DNA of 64,000 bases from Methylobacterium sp. 77 (lineage in GTDB: Bacteria > Pseudomonadota > Alphaproteobacteria > Rhizobiales > Beijerinckiaceae). The stretch is from positions 1,954,011 through 2,018,010 of the forward strand of contig NZ_KB910516.1 of the NCBI RefSeq assembly GCF_000372825.1, in the 5' to 3' direction. This document shows positions 27,303 to 37,761 of the stretch, in pieces. Numbering within the stretch: position 1 is the stretch's first letter; the number at the start of each line of letters is the position of its first letter. Below the pieces are notes generated by a model. It ran no database searches. It worked only from the letters and a program-made list of their open reading frames with translations, and had not been told where the DNA came from. A program made the position numbers and the translations under genes.

Positions 27303-28379
27303 TCACCCTTCCAGCGGCTCGTCGCCCAACAGGTCGATGCCGAAGCCGGACAGGCCGACATAGGAGCGGGACGAGGTCGCGAGGTTGCGGATCGAGACGA
27401 TGCCGAGGTCGCGCAGGATCTGGGCGCCGAGACCGACTTCGCGCCATTGCCGCACGCGCTGGGCTTCAGCCCCCTCCTCCGCATAAGAGGAGAGCGGCAC
27501 GCCGGCCGTTCCGTCACGCAGATAGACCAGGACGCCGCGGCCCTCCTTGGCGAAGCGGCGCAGGACGCAGTCGATCTGCTTGCCGCCGCCGATCACGTCC
27601 GCCACCACGTTGGACCGGTGCAGGCGCACCAGCACGTCGCGGCCGTCGCCGATCTGGCCCTGGACGAAGGCGAATTGCTGCACCGTCTCGAACGGGGTCG
27701 TGTAGGCGAAGCCGGTGAGGTCGCCGAATTCCGACTTCACCGGAAAAGTGCCGACCCGTTCCACCAGCTTCTCGCGCGCCTGGCGGTAGGCGATGAGGTC
27801 GGCCACCGAGACGCGCCTGAGGTTGTGCAGCTCCGAGAAGGCCGTGATCTGCGGCCCCTTCATCACCGTGCCGTCGTCGTTGGCGAGTTCGCAGATCACG
27901 CCCACGGGCGGCAATCCGGCGAGCTTGCACAGGTCGACCGCCGCTTCCGTATGGCCGGACCGCATGAGCACGCCGCCATCCTTGGCGATGAGCGGGAAGA
28001 CGTGGCCCGGACGGACGAAATCCGTTTCGCCCATATTGCCGTTGGCGAGCGCCCGCACGGTGTTGCAGCGCTGCTCGGCCGAGATGCCGGTGGTCAGCCC
28101 GTGTTTCACGTCCACCGTGACGGTGAAGGCGGTGCCGAGCGGCGCGTCGTTGGAGGCGACCATCGGGTCGAGCCGCAGGCGCCGCGCCTCGGCGCGCGTC
28201 AGCGGCGCGCAGACGATGCCGCAGGTGTTGCGGACGATGAAGGCCATCTTCTCCGGCGTGCAGAGCGAAGCCGCGACGACGAGGTCGCCCTCGTTCTCGC
28301 GGTCGTCGTCATCGGTGACGACGACGATCTCGCCGCGGGCATAGGCCTCGATGGCCTGCGTGACGTGGGTGTGGGGCAC
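27303..28379 (-). CDS. ribB: 3,4-dihydroxy-2-butanone 4-phosphate synthase with degenerate RibA-like domain
   Basis: 358 residues. The N-terminal RibB domain is complete: DDDDRENEGDLVVAAS, TGISAEQRCNTVRAL, RPGHVFPLIAKDGGVLMRSGHTEAAVDL. It makes the butanone precursor of riboflavin. The C-terminal half has the RibA fold outline (FVQGQIGDGRDVLVRLHRSN..., SYVGLSGFGIDLLGDEP) but lacks the zinc Cys cluster (the usual C-x2-GD-x8-C-x-C), so GTP cyclohydrolase II activity is not expected. GTG 28379 is the start. Downstream of aroC by 47 bp. Confidence 0.92.
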   Translation of the reverse strand: MPHTHVTQAIEAYARGEIVVVTDDDDRENEGDLVVAASLCTPEKMAFIVRNTCGIVCAPLTRAEARRLRLDPMVASNDAPLGTAFTVTVDVKHGLTTGISAEQRCNTVRALANGNMGETDFVRPGHVFPLIAKDGGVLMRSGHTEAAVDLCKLAGLPPVGVICELANDDGTVMKGPQITAFSELHNLRRVSVADLIAYRQAREKLVERVGTFPVKSEFGDLTGFAYTTPFETVQQFAFVQGQIGDGRDVLVRLHRSNVVADVIGGGKQIDCVLRRFAKEGRGVLVYLRDGTAGVPLSSYAEEGAEAQRVRQWREVGLGAQILRDLGIVSIRNLATSSRSYVGLSGFGIDLLGDEPLEG

Positions 28380-28426
28380 GGGATGTCTCTTGGAATCTCT
28401 GGACGGATGGGCTGCGGCGCGCCGGG

Positions 28427-29530
28427 TCACCCCCGCGTCCCGACCTGCCCCCGATGACGCAGATAGTGATCGGCGAGCACGCACGCCATCATCGCCTCGG
28501 CGACGGGGACGGCCCGGATGCCGACGCAGGGGTCGTGACGCCCCTTGGTGACGAGATCGACGTCGCGGTTGTCGTTCGTCACGCTCATGCGCGGCGTCAG
28601 GATGGAGGAGGTCGGTTTCACCGCGAAACGGCAGATCAGCGGCTGGCCGGTGGAGATGCCGCCGAGGACGCCGCCGGCATGGTTGGCGAGGAAGGTCGGC
28701 GCGCCGGCATTGCCCGAGCGCATTTCGTCGGCATTCTCCTCGCCGCGCAGGGAGGCCGCCGCAAAGCCGTCCCCGATCTCGACGCCCTTGACCGCGTTGA
28801 TCGACATCATCGCGGCGGCCAGATCCGCGTCGAGCTTGCCGTAGATCGGCGCGCCGAGGCCCGGCGGCACGCCCTCGGCCACCACCTCGATCACCGCGCC
28901 CACCGACGAGCCGTCCTTGCGGATGCCGTCGAGATAGCCCTCGTAGAATTTGGCCGTCTCCGCGTCGGGGCAGAAGAACGGGTTGCGGCCGACCTCGTCC
29001 CAATCCCATCGCGACCGGTCGACGGCATGCGGCCCCATCTGCACCAGGGCGGCCCGGATGACGATCCCGGCCGGGAGGACGCGGCGCGCGATGGCGCCGG
29101 CGGCGACCCGCGCCGCCGTCTCGCGGGCGGAGGAGCGCCCTCCCCCGCGATAATCACGGATGCCGTATTTGGCATCGTAGGCGTAATCGGCATGGCCCGG
29201 CCGATAGCTGTCGCGGATCTCGGAATAATCCTTCGAGCGCTGGTCGGTATTCTCGATCTCGAGGGCGATCGGCGTGCCGGTGGTGAGCTGGACGCCGCCG
29301 GTGCGGTCGTCGGAAAACACCCCCGACAGGATGCGGACCTGATCCGGCTCGCGGCGCTGGGTGGTGAAGCGCGACTGGCCGGGCTTGCGCCGGTCGAGCT
29401 CGGCCTGGATGTCGGCCGCCTCGATGGCAATCCCCGGCGGGCACCCGTCGACGACGCAGCCGAGCGCCACCCCGTGGCTCTCGCCGAAGGTGGTCACGCG
29501 GAAGAGGTGGCCGAAGGTGTTGTGAGACAT
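28427..29530 (-). CDS. aroC: Chorismate synthase
   Basis: 367 residues. The signatures [73 protein letters not shown] and [25 protein letters not shown] are all present. It converts EPSP to chorismate, the last step of the shikimate pathway, using reduced FMN. It sits 47 bp before ribB and 47 bp after anmK on the same strand, a probable three-gene operon; RibB feeds flavin synthesis. Confidence 0.96.
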   Translation of the reverse strand: MSHNTFGHLFRVTTFGESHGVALGCVVDGCPPGIAIEAADIQAELDRRKPGQSRFTTQRREPDQVRILSGVFSDDRTGGVQLTTGTPIALEIENTDQRSKDYSEIRDSYRPGHADYAYDAKYGIRDYRGGGRSSARETAARVAAGAIARRVLPAGIVIRAALVQMGPHAVDRSRWDWDEVGRNPFFCPDAETAKFYEGYLDGIRKDGSSVGAVIEVVAEGVPPGLGAPIYGKLDADLAAAMMSINAVKGVEIGDGFAAASLRGEENADEMRSGNAGAPTFLANHAGGVLGGISTGQPLICRFAVKPTSSILTPRMSVTNDNRDVDLVTKGRHDPCVGIRAVPVAEAMMACVLADHYLRHRGQVGTRG

Positions 29531-29577
29531 GGCGAGGACGCTCTAGCGCGGGTTTGGGCGGAGTGCCAGCGCCGGGC

Positions 29578-30717
29578 TCATGCGCCGGGCCGTGCCAGCA
29601 CCCCGCCGGTCATCGCCTCGCGCACCCCGGTGGTGCTCGGGAAGGTGATCGGCAGGCCCTTCATCGAGCGCACGGCGAGATGCGCGAAGGCCTGGGCTTC
29701 GAGATAGGCCGAGGACCAGCCGATGGCATCCGCCGTCGTGATCTCGGCGCGCAGGTGATAGTTCAGCAGCCGCACCAGCTCGCCGTTGCGCGCGCCGCCG
29801 CCGGCCACGATCCAGCGGGTCGGTATCTCGGGCGCGTGGTCGAGGGCGCGGGCGACCGAGCGCGCGGTGAAGGCGGTGAGCGTCGCCGCGCCGTCCTCGG
29901 TGGAGAGCTGTCCCGCCAGCTTGTGCGAGAACCAGTTGCGGTCGAGGGATTTCGGCGGCCGGCGGAAGAAGAACGGATGGGTCAGGAGCCAGGCGAGCAA
30001 CGGTTCGTCCGGCCGTCCCCTCGCCGCCGTGCGCCCGCCATCGTCCAGCGGACGGCCGGTGCGCTCGCGCATCCAATCGTCGATGAGCGCATTGCCGGGG
30101 CCGGTATCGAAGGCGATGACGTCGCCGTTCGAGGCGATGAGCGTGGCGTTGGCGACCCCGCCGATATTGAGGATGCCGAGGGCTCCCTCGAATCCGGCGG
30201 CCTTGGCCAGCGCCTTGTGGAAGACCGGCACCAGCGGCGCGCCCTGACCGCCGGCGGCGATGTCGGCGTGGCGCAGGTCCGACACGACCGGGATGCCGAG
30301 ACGGCGGCTCAGCGCGGCCCCGTCGCCGATCTGGACGCTCATGCGCTGGTCGGGCCGGTGGACCACGGTCTGGCCGTGGAAGCCGATCACGTCGATATCG
30401 GTCGCGGAGAGGCCGTTGGCGGCGAGGAAGGCTTCCACCGCCTCGGCATGGGCGGCGGTGACGAAGGCCTCCGCCTCCGGCAGGCAGCCGGGCCGGTCCT
30501 CGCGCGCGACGACGGCCTCCGAATCGGACAGCGCGCGGCGGAGCAGTTCGCGATCCTCGTCGGTATAGCCGCGATAGCCGGTGGGGCCGAGCGGCTCGAG
30601 ATAGCCGTTATGGCTCCGCACGACCTTCACGTCCTCGCCGTCGGTCTCGATCAGGGCCACGTCGACGCCGTCGAGGGAGGTGCCGCTCATCAGGCCGATC
30701 GCCCGCATCATCGTCAT
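29578..30717 (-). CDS. anmK: Anhydro-N-acetylmuramic acid kinase
   Basis: 379 residues. N-terminal AIGLMSGTSLDGVDVALIETDG is the ATP-binding phosphate loop; VIGFHGQTVVHRP, PVVSDLRHADIAAGGQGAPLVPVFHK and IAFDTGPGNALIDDWM follow, all diagnostic of AnmK. It phosphorylates 1,6-anhydroMurNAc during murein recycling. The start at 30717 is 121 bp from the divergent tyrS start, the anmK-tyrS head-to-head layout often seen in alphaproteobacteria. Confidence 0.95.
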   Translation of the reverse strand: MTMMRAIGLMSGTSLDGVDVALIETDGEDVKVVRSHNGYLEPLGPTGYRGYTDEDRELLRRALSDSEAVVAREDRPGCLPEAEAFVTAAHAEAVEAFLAANGLSATDIDVIGFHGQTVVHRPDQRMSVQIGDGAALSRRLGIPVVSDLRHADIAAGGQGAPLVPVFHKALAKAAGFEGALGILNIGGVANATLIASNGDVIAFDTGPGNALIDDWMRERTGRPLDDGGRTAARGRPDEPLLAWLLTHPFFFRRPPKSLDRNWFSHKLAGQLSTEDGAATLTAFTARSVARALDHAPEIPTRWIVAGGGARNGELVRLLNYHLRAEITTADAIGWSSAYLEAQAFAHLAVRSMKGLPITFPSTTGVREAMTGGVLARPGA

Positions 30718-30838
30718 GCCGTCTGCCCCGTGCCTTCCGCGGTGAGCCCTGCTAAGAGCCGCCCTTCATTGCACGTGCTGCTATCACGCGGGCGTTTCTC
30801 CTGTCCCGTGCCGCGACCCGTCGAATTCGGAACCCCGC

Positions 30839-32128
30839 ATGTCCTCCGCCACGCCCAATCCCGCCGAACCCTTCGCGCCCAGATCCGACTTCCTGCGGAT
30901 CCTGTCCGAGCGCGGCTACGTCCACCAGGGCTCGGATCTCGCCGGGATCGACGCCGCCGCCCTCGAAGGGCGGCTGACGACCTATGTCGGCTACGATTGC
31001 ACGGCGGCCTCGCTGCATGTGGGCCACCTGCTGTCGATCATGATGCTGCACTGGCTCCAGGCCACGGGCGGCACGCCGATCACCCTCATGGGCGGCGGCA
31101 CGACCCGCGTCGGCGACCCGTCGGGACGCGACGAATCGCGCAAGATCCTCACGCTGGAGCAGATCGAGGAGAACAAGGCCGGCATCCAGAAGACGTTCTC
31201 GCGCTTCCTCACCTTCGGCACCGGCGGCAATGCCGCGACCATGGTCGACAATGCCGAGTGGCTGACGAAGCTCAACTACATCGAGATGCTGCGCGACATC
31301 GGACGCCACTTCTCGGTCAACCGCATGATGTCGATGGACAGCGTGCGGATGCGGCTGGAGCGCGACCAGGAACTGTCGTTCCTCGAATTCAACTACATGA
31401 TCCTGCAATCTTACGACTTCGTGGAGCTCAACCGCCGCTACGGCTGCATCCTGCAGATGGGCGGGTCGGACCAGTGGGGCAACATCGTCAACGGCATCGA
31501 TCTCGGCCGCCGTATGGGCACGCCGCAGCTTTACGGGCTCACCTGCCCGCTGCTCACCACGGCCTCGGGCGCCAAGATGGGCAAGACGGCGGCCGGCGCG
31601 GTCTGGCTCGATGCGGGCATGCTCAGCCCGTACGATTACTGGCAGTTCTGGCGCAACACCGAGGATGCCGACGTCGCTCGCTTCCTCAAGCTGTTCACGC
31701 TGCTGCCGATGGACGAGATCGCCCGGCTGCAGGCACTTCAGGGCGCCGAGATCAACGAGGCCAAGAAGGTGCTCGCCACCGAGGCGACCGCCCTGATGCA
31801 CGGACGCGAGGCGGCCGACGCCGCCTCCGAGACCGCCCGCAAGACCTTCGTCGAGGGCGCCGTGGCGCAGGACCTCCCGAGCGTCACCGTCGCGCGCGGT
31901 CTCCTGGAGGCCGGCCTCGGCGTGCTCTCGGCCTTCGGCCCCGACCACGCCAAGCTCGTTCCCTCCACCAGCGAGGCCCGGCGCCAGATCAAGAGCGGCG
32001 GCCTGCGCGTCAACGACGTCCAGATCACCGACGAGAAGGCGGTGCTGACGGCGAGCGACCTGACGCAGGACGGCGTGATCAAGCTCTCCTTCGGCCGCAA
32101 GAAGCACGTGCTCCTGCGCGTGGAGTGA
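30839..32128 (+). CDS. tyrS: Tyrosyl-tRNA synthetase
   Basis: 429 residues, class I aminoacyl-tRNA synthetase of the TyrRS-1 type. The HIGH-like motif is LHVGHLL, the tyrosine-binding region includes [11 protein letters not shown], and the KMSKS equivalent is KMGKT. A C-terminal S4 RNA-binding domain is visible ([24 protein letters not shown]). It charges tRNA-Tyr. Standard length and single gene; divergent from anmK. Confidence 0.96.
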   Translation: MSSATPNPAEPFAPRSDFLRILSERGYVHQGSDLAGIDAAALEGRLTTYVGYDCTAASLHVGHLLSIMMLHWLQATGGTPITLMGGGTTRVGDPSGRDESRKILTLEQIEENKAGIQKTFSRFLTFGTGGNAATMVDNAEWLTKLNYIEMLRDIGRHFSVNRMMSMDSVRMRLERDQELSFLEFNYMILQSYDFVELNRRYGCILQMGGSDQWGNIVNGIDLGRRMGTPQLYGLTCPLLTTASGAKMGKTAAGAVWLDAGMLSPYDYWQFWRNTEDADVARFLKLFTLLPMDEIARLQALQGAEINEAKKVLATEATALMHGREAADAASETARKTFVEGAVAQDLPSVTVARGLLEAGLGVLSAFGPDHAKLVPSTSEARRQIKSGGLRVNDVQITDEKAVLTASDLTQDGVIKLSFGRKKHVLLRVE

Positions 32129-32215
32129 GGTCCCGGAGGACTTCCCTTCAGGGCTCCCGAACGGCGCCTCAGTCCCTCCCCCTTCCCGCTATTGGGGGCG
32201 GGGCCATGACCGGCT

Positions 32216-35200
32216 TCAGCGTTCGGTCTCGCCGGCCGGCGCCGCGCCGAGGAGGCCTTCATTGCCGCCGCCGGCGCTGAACAGCCGGCGCAGGATGCCC
32301 GGCGCCAGGACGGAGAGCGGGTTCACGCTCACGTCGGGCTTCGACAGGCGGCCCGAGACCCGGAAGTTCAGCGCGAACAGACCCTCGTTGTTGCCGCCGC
32401 CGAGAAGCTGGCCGAACAGCGGCACGTGGGAGACGACGTTGTTCAGGCCGTAGAGCGGGACGAAGGTGCCGTTGATGTCGGCGCGTTCCTTGGCCGTGTC
32501 GAGGTAGCCGCTCATGGTGAAGCCCATGGCGGCGTTGGAGATCGCGGCGTCGCTGAAGTCGACGCGGCTGCCGATGCGGGTGAAGTTCGCCCGCAGCCGG
32601 TCGAAGCTCACGTCGTTGCCGGCATTCTGGATGACCTGCTTGCGGCCCTTGGCATCGACGACTTCGCTGGTCGCCGGTCCCTGCGCCATGATGCTGGACA
32701 GGGCCGGCTCGCTGCGCAGCACGAAGTCCCGGATCTGGACCACGCCGGTCTGCGGCCCGTCGCCGAGATTGCTGCCGAGGAGCAGCTTCCCGCCATACAT
32801 CCGCTTGTAGATGTCGGCGAAGCGCAGGGTCGCCCCGGCATCGGTGGTTTCGATGTTGATCGCGGGGTCTCCGCGGCTCGAACGCGTCACCACGGCGGAG
32901 AACCCGGCGCCGTTGAAGCGGCCCTGCAGGCGTCCCGAGCGGATGTCCTTGCCCTTCATCGACAGTTTCGCACTGGCACCCGTCAGGGCCTCGCCGTTGA
33001 ACCCGGTGATGATCCCGAGGTTGATGTCGGCCTCGACTTCCTTCGCCTGATCGCGGCCGCTCTCCTTGGCGGGCTTGCCGTCCGGTCCTCCGAGCGATTT
33101 CAGGAACGGCCGCGCATCGGCCACGGCGCCCTTCACCCCGACCTTGTAGAGGCTGCCGCTGCGATCGATCTGGATGCGCATGTCGTCGCCGGGCGAGAGC
33201 TTGAAGCTCGAGAGGTCGGCCCGGTCGAATTGTCCGTCGCCGTTGATCGCGGCCGTGCCGCGCGCGCTGGCGCTGCCGGCATCGAGGACGATGTCGCGCA
33301 GGTCCATGGCCCCGCTGGCATTGACCTCGGTCATGACGAAGCCGACGCGGCCCGGCTTGCCGGCCGCCTTGACGAAACCGGGGATCAGCCCGTCGATGGA
33401 GGCGCGGCCGAGATCCGCCTCCACCCGGATGGGTGCGCGGGCCGGGCTGCCCTTGCCGATGGCGAGGTTGATCTTCAGCGGGATCGGCCCGGCGAGCTGA
33501 GGCGCCACCGGCAGGCCTTTCCGCGCGCGCAGGGCCTCGTCGAGGAGCAGCGTCGCGTTGACCTCGCCCGGCGCACCGGCCTTCGGCTGGCGCAATTCCA
33601 CGGTGAGCGGCGAGCCGAGCACTCTCCCGTCGCCCTTGAGGGTGAAGCCGCCGCGCTCATAGGCGACGGCGAAGCGGCCGCCTTCCAGCCTCTCCTTGCC
33701 GAAGGCCTTGTCGACGGCGACGTCGCTCAGGGTTCCGGTGAGGCTCACGGGCAGGTCGGGCAGTTCTGGGATGCGCTTGAGGTTGAGCGGGAAATCGATG
33801 CGCAGGTCCGTGTTGCCCTTGACCGTGGCCGGGTCGATATCGACCCCCGTCAGGCTCTTGAACATCTTGGTCTGCATCAGTGCGACGAGGGCATCCGCCC
33901 CGCCCCCGAGCTTCAGCCCGATCTGGGCGACGACGTTCTCCGGCGTGATCTTCGGAATCACGAACGACCCGTCCGTGATGAAGAGCGCCCGGTCGTCGGG
34001 CAGCCTGATATCGGCGGTCACGCCGCGGATGCTCGTCGTCAGGCCGGTGATGGTTCCCGCCACGCGCCCGCGTGTCAGGGGCGGAGCGTCGGCGGTCACC
34101 GCCAGCGTCGCGTCGGAGACGGAGAAGTCGATATGGACGGCGCCGTCCGGCATCGGCTCGCCCCGCGTGGCGGCGGCGAGTTCGCTGCCGCTCATGTCCA
34201 CGACGATGTCGACCTTGTCCGCGATGCCGCCCTGGAGATTGTCCACGAGATACTCGCGGGCCGGAGGGGCGACATGCTCCGGCCACAGGCGCAGGGCCAT
34301 GCGCCCGTCGGTATGGGCGGCGGTGATGTGCAGGGTCAGGCCGCCCTCATCCGCCGTGGTGTCCACCGTGCCGGTGAGACGGCCGGTCGCTCCCCCGGCG
34401 CCGGCGACGGTGAAGTCATCGATGGACATGCCGCCGTCGCGTCCGGTCACGTGAGCCGAGAGGGAGTCGAGCTTCACCGGCTTGTCCGACCTGGCGGCGC
34501 CCCGCAGGATCGCGTCCTTGCCCGCGAGCGCCAGGGTCCAGGCCGTCGGCCCGCCCACCGGACTCGCGGTCCAGACACCGGCGAGATGCACGGCGTTACC
34601 GGCTCCCAGATAATCGATCCTGTCGAGGTTCAGGACCCGCCTCGCCTCGTCCCAGCTGACCGAGGCGGTCAGGCTCTCGATGGTGACCGGGTTGAAGTCC
34701 TTCTCCTCGATCAGGAAATTGCCGTCGCTAGTCTTCACCGTCGCGGTCAACGTCTCGACGCGGCCATTATCGAGGGCGACCTCGGTCCTGGCCGAGACTT
34801 TCAGGTCGGTCTCGATTGGCAGTTTCGACTGGCCCGAGAGAAGCAGCAGGTCGGTCACCGGCAGGTCGTCGAGGGTGATGACGCCGTTGCGCTTCCCGTT
34901 GCCGCCCTCGTGCAGGTCGCCGCCGAAGCGCCATTCGCCGTGGGGGCCGTCGATGCGCAGTTCGAAGACGCGCGAATCCCGCACCGGATCGCGGCGGAAC
35001 AGGCCGTTCACGTGCTCGAACACGCCGCGCTGGCGGGCATCGTCGTCGATCAGGGTCAGGCGGCCATTGGTGATCCGTGCCCGGTCGAGGGCTCCGACCA
35101 CACCGGCGGGATCGAGCACGATGCCGAAGATCGAGGCGACGGCGGCCGAGATCGGCGACGTGGTTCCCCGGGTGGAATCGACGCTGGGCAGGGTATGCGG

Positions 35201-35674
35201 CTCCGCGGCGGCGCGGCTCGGATCGGAGCCGGCGAAGGCGATCGACCCGTCGCGGTGGACGAGCGCGGTCATCTGCAGGTCGCGGAATTCGATGGCTCTC
35301 GGCTGAACCGAGAGGTGCAGCAGGCCCCAGCTGTCGAGGCTCACCACCGCCATCGGCGCGCGCAGGACGAGGGCGCCCTCCGGGTTGCGGATGTCGAGCC
35401 CGGCGACCTGAAGCGCCAGGGAGTTCTCGGCATCGAGCTCGACGGTGCTGTCGCGCAGGTCCACCTTCCAGCCCGGCCCGATGCTTCCGGCGATGGCCAG
35501 GGCCACGCGCTCGGACATGCCATCGATGCGCAAGGGACCGTTGGTGAGACGCCAGACCAGGCCGGACATGCCGATCACCAGCCCGGCGATCAGGACGAGC
35601 GAAAGCCATAGCAGGGGCCGCCGCCGCCGGGGCGACCCGCCCCGTCGCAAACCTGTGGCCGTGTCCTGATTCAT
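32216..35674 (-). CDS. AsmA/YhdP-family (DUF3971) giant envelope protein
   Basis: 1152 residues. One N-terminal membrane anchor (PLLWLSLVLIAGLVIGMSGLVWRL) precedes a very long repetitive beta-rich periplasmic region. The N-terminal third resembles DUF3971 (FRDLQMTALVHRDGSIAFAG). The C-terminus has the AsmA_2 pattern (FALNFRVSGRLSKPDVSVNPLSVLAPGILRRLF). AsmA/YhdP/TamB-type proteins form bridges for phospholipid transport to the outer membrane. Divergent from the peroxiredoxin gene, a common alphaproteobacterial neighbourhood. Long open frames on the opposite strand are high-GC shadows. Confidence 0.9.
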   Translation of the reverse strand: MNQDTATGLRRGGSPRRRRPLLWLSLVLIAGLVIGMSGLVWRLTNGPLRIDGMSERVALAIAGSIGPGWKVDLRDSTVELDAENSLALQVAGLDIRNPEGALVLRAPMAVVSLDSWGLLHLSVQPRAIEFRDLQMTALVHRDGSIAFAGSDPSRAAAEPHTLPSVDSTRGTTSPISAAVASIFGIVLDPAGVVGALDRARITNGRLTLIDDDARQRGVFEHVNGLFRRDPVRDSRVFELRIDGPHGEWRFGGDLHEGGNGKRNGVITLDDLPVTDLLLLSGQSKLPIETDLKVSARTEVALDNGRVETLTATVKTSDGNFLIEEKDFNPVTIESLTASVSWDEARRVLNLDRIDYLGAGNAVHLAGVWTASPVGGPTAWTLALAGKDAILRGAARSDKPVKLDSLSAHVTGRDGGMSIDDFTVAGAGGATGRLTGTVDTTADEGGLTLHITAAHTDGRMALRLWPEHVAPPAREYLVDNLQGGIADKVDIVVDMSGSELAAATRGEPMPDGAVHIDFSVSDATLAVTADAPPLTRGRVAGTITGLTTSIRGVTADIRLPDDRALFITDGSFVIPKITPENVVAQIGLKLGGGADALVALMQTKMFKSLTGVDIDPATVKGNTDLRIDFPLNLKRIPELPDLPVSLTGTLSDVAVDKAFGKERLEGGRFAVAYERGGFTLKGDGRVLGSPLTVELRQPKAGAPGEVNATLLLDEALRARKGLPVAPQLAGPIPLKINLAIGKGSPARAPIRVEADLGRASIDGLIPGFVKAAGKPGRVGFVMTEVNASGAMDLRDIVLDAGSASARGTAAINGDGQFDRADLSSFKLSPGDDMRIQIDRSGSLYKVGVKGAVADARPFLKSLGGPDGKPAKESGRDQAKEVEADINLGIITGFNGEALTGASAKLSMKGKDIRSGRLQGRFNGAGFSAVVTRSSRGDPAINIETTDAGATLRFADIYKRMYGGKLLLGSNLGDGPQTGVVQIRDFVLRSEPALSSIMAQGPATSEVVDAKGRKQVIQNAGNDVSFDRLRANFTRIGSRVDFSDAAISNAAMGFTMSGYLDTAKERADINGTFVPLYGLNNVVSHVPLFGQLLGGGNNEGLFALNFRVSGRLSKPDVSVNPLSVLAPGILRRLFSAGGGNEGLLGAAPAGETER

Positions 35675-35844
35675 CGATCCTTGAGCCGCTGGATCGGACG
35701 GGCCGCGCGCGCTATCGAGCGGATGTCCGTGGATTCGGGGTTGCCTTGACCCGGCAATCTGTCGGTCCTCAGCCGAGGGTTGCCATACACCCCTCGATCA
35801 ATGCCGCTTGTGGCACACTATCAATCGGCCGAAAGGAAGGCATC

Positions 35845-36312
35845 ATGCCTCTCGACACCGGAGATCAGGCTCCCGCGTTCACATTGCCGGGTGCGGGCGG
35901 TGAGGAGATCAGCCTCGACGCGCTCAAGGGTCGCAAGGTCGTCCTCTACTTCTACCCCAAGGACGACACCAGCGGATGCACGCTGGAGGCGCAAGGATTC
36001 AACGCGCTGGGCGAGGCCTTCGGGGATGCGGGCGCCGTCGTGGTGGGCGTCTCGCCGGATTCGGTGAAGAGCCACGACAAGTTCCGCTCGAAATACGGCC
36101 TGACCTTTCCGCTGGCTTCCGACGAGAGCAAGGCCATGCTCGAAGCCTACGGCGTGTGGGTGGAGAAGAGCATGTACGGCCGGAAATACATGGGGGTGGA
36201 GCGCACCACCGTGCTGATCGACGGGCAGGGCCGGATCGCCCGCATCTGGCCGAAGGTGAAGGTGCCGGGCCATGCCGACGAGGTGCTGGCGGCGGCCCGC
36301 GCCCTCGCCTGA
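35845..36312 (+). CDS. bcp: Thiol peroxidase (BCP/PrxQ-type peroxiredoxin)
   Basis: 155 residues. The peroxidatic Cys is in YFYPKDDTSGCTLEAQGFN. The resolving Cys usual five residues later (CTxEAC) is Gln here and no other Cys is present, so this is a one-Cys BCP that needs an external thiol. It reduces peroxides in the cytosol. ATG 35845 follows AAGGAAGG. The C-terminal WPKVKVPGHADEVLAA is the family end. Confidence 0.93.
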   Translation: MPLDTGDQAPAFTLPGAGGEEISLDALKGRKVVLYFYPKDDTSGCTLEAQGFNALGEAFGDAGAVVVGVSPDSVKSHDKFRSKYGLTFPLASDESKAMLEAYGVWVEKSMYGRKYMGVERTTVLIDGQGRIARIWPKVKVPGHADEVLAAARALA

Positions 36313-36428
36313 ACATCGTCCCTCATCGGCAGGGCTCATCAAGGCGTATGGTGAGTCCGCGTAGCGTCGACTTTGCGCTTCGTTAACCCTGTTCCCCTCC
36401 AATGGTGCGAATTGGATCGGGGTTGTGA

Positions 36429-37691
36429 ATGCGCCTTTCGTTGCCCTTCGCCGGAGGGATGCGCCTGCCGGGTGCCGGACGTCGCATGGTCCCGGCGCTC
36501 GCCTGCGGCTTCGCGCTCGCCACGCTCTGGGCCGGCGCGGCCACCTGGTACCTCGTGTTCCACGACGAGGTGCTGGCCCGCTTCGTGTCCCAGCAGAGCG
36601 CCCTGCAATACGGCTACGAGGAGCGGATCGGCGCCCTCAGGCTGCAGCTCGACCGGGCCGCGATGGAGCATCTCGCCACGCGCGAGGGCGTGACGGCACG
36701 GGTCGCCGACCTCTCCCAGCGGCAGGCGGCGATGGAGAAGCGGCAGGCCCAGCTCTCGCTCCTGGCGACCGAGGCGGGGCGCCCGGTCGCGGCGGCCGGC
36801 CCGTTCGAGGGGGATTATCCCGCCGAGACCGGCGCGCTCGGCTATGCGAGCCCGGAAAAGCCGGCCGCCAAGCCCTTCATAAAGCCGATGCCGAAGCCGT
36901 TCCCCACGCCCGATGCCCTCGAGCTGCGCTCACGCGACAGCGACGGCATCGCCGATCCCGGCCGCCAGTCCATGCGCGAGGCCGAGCAGGTTCTGGCCGG
37001 ACTCGAGCGGCGGGTCGATTCTCTGGGCGCCGACCAGATCCGGACCCTCGACGGGTTGGGCGTGCGCGCGATCCGCGGCTCGCAGCGCCTGCGCGACATC
37101 GTCATCCGGGTCGGGCTCGATCCGCAGCGTTTCGAGCGCCAGCGCGAGGCGGGAATCGGCGGACCGCTGGTGCCGCTCGCCACCGATCCGTTCGGCATCG
37201 CGGTCGGACAGGTCCAGCGGGCGCTGGGCGAGGAAGAGCGCCTTCGCCGGATCGCCTCGGCCCTGCCCGTGCGGCGGCCGCTATCCGGCGATTACACCCT
37301 GTCGAGCAGCTTCGGACCCCGCCTCGATCCGCTCACGCGCGGGCTCGCCATGCATACCGGCCTCGACATGAAGGCCGAGTTCGGCGAGGTCGCCCGCGTC
37401 ACGGCGGCCGGCCGGGTCACGATCGCGGATTACAATGGCGGCTACGGCAACATGGTCGAGGTCGATCACGGCAACGGGCTCGCCACCCGCTACGCCCATC
37501 TCTCCTCCGTGTCGGTCGGCACGGGCCAATGGGTCGATGCCGGAGCGCCCATCGGCCGGGTCGGTTCGACCGGCCGTTCGACGGGAACCCACCTGCATTA
37601 CGAGACCCGGATCGACGGCGAGCCGGTGGACCCGCAGCGCTTCCTGCGCGTGCTCAGCGGAGCCGATGCCCGGCTTCTCGCCGCCCGGTAG
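36429..37691 (+). CDS. M23 family metallopeptidase (murein hydrolase type)
   Basis: 420 residues. N-terminal membrane anchor (about residues 21-45, ALACGFALATLWAGAATWYLV), a coiled-coil region (about 55-115), then a C-terminal M23/LytM domain with zinc ligands in HTGLDMKAEFGE and THLHYETRI, and NMVEVDHGNGLATRYAHLS between. Complete HxxxD and HxH motifs suggest an active endopeptidase cutting peptidoglycan cross-bridges, or an EnvC-like regulator. Convergent with prfB. Confidence 0.92.
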   Translation: MRLSLPFAGGMRLPGAGRRMVPALACGFALATLWAGAATWYLVFHDEVLARFVSQQSALQYGYEERIGALRLQLDRAAMEHLATREGVTARVADLSQRQAAMEKRQAQLSLLATEAGRPVAAAGPFEGDYPAETGALGYASPEKPAAKPFIKPMPKPFPTPDALELRSRDSDGIADPGRQSMREAEQVLAGLERRVDSLGADQIRTLDGLGVRAIRGSQRLRDIVIRVGLDPQRFERQREAGIGGPLVPLATDPFGIAVGQVQRALGEEERLRRIASALPVRRPLSGDYTLSSSFGPRLDPLTRGLAMHTGLDMKAEFGEVARVTAAGRVTIADYNGGYGNMVEVDHGNGLATRYAHLSSVSVGTGQWVDAGAPIGRVGSTGRSTGTHLHYETRIDGEPVDPQRFLRVLSGADARLLAAR

Positions 37692-37761
37692 GAGGGCGCG
37701 CCCCCGCATTGAATCCGGACGGCCTCGATGGCCCGGCGATGCCGTCGCCCCTCGGTGACGC

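Noticed and set aside
32426..35611. 1061-codon open frame opposite the AsmA-family gene
   Set aside because: A high-GC shadow of the genuine gene; no start site or domain.
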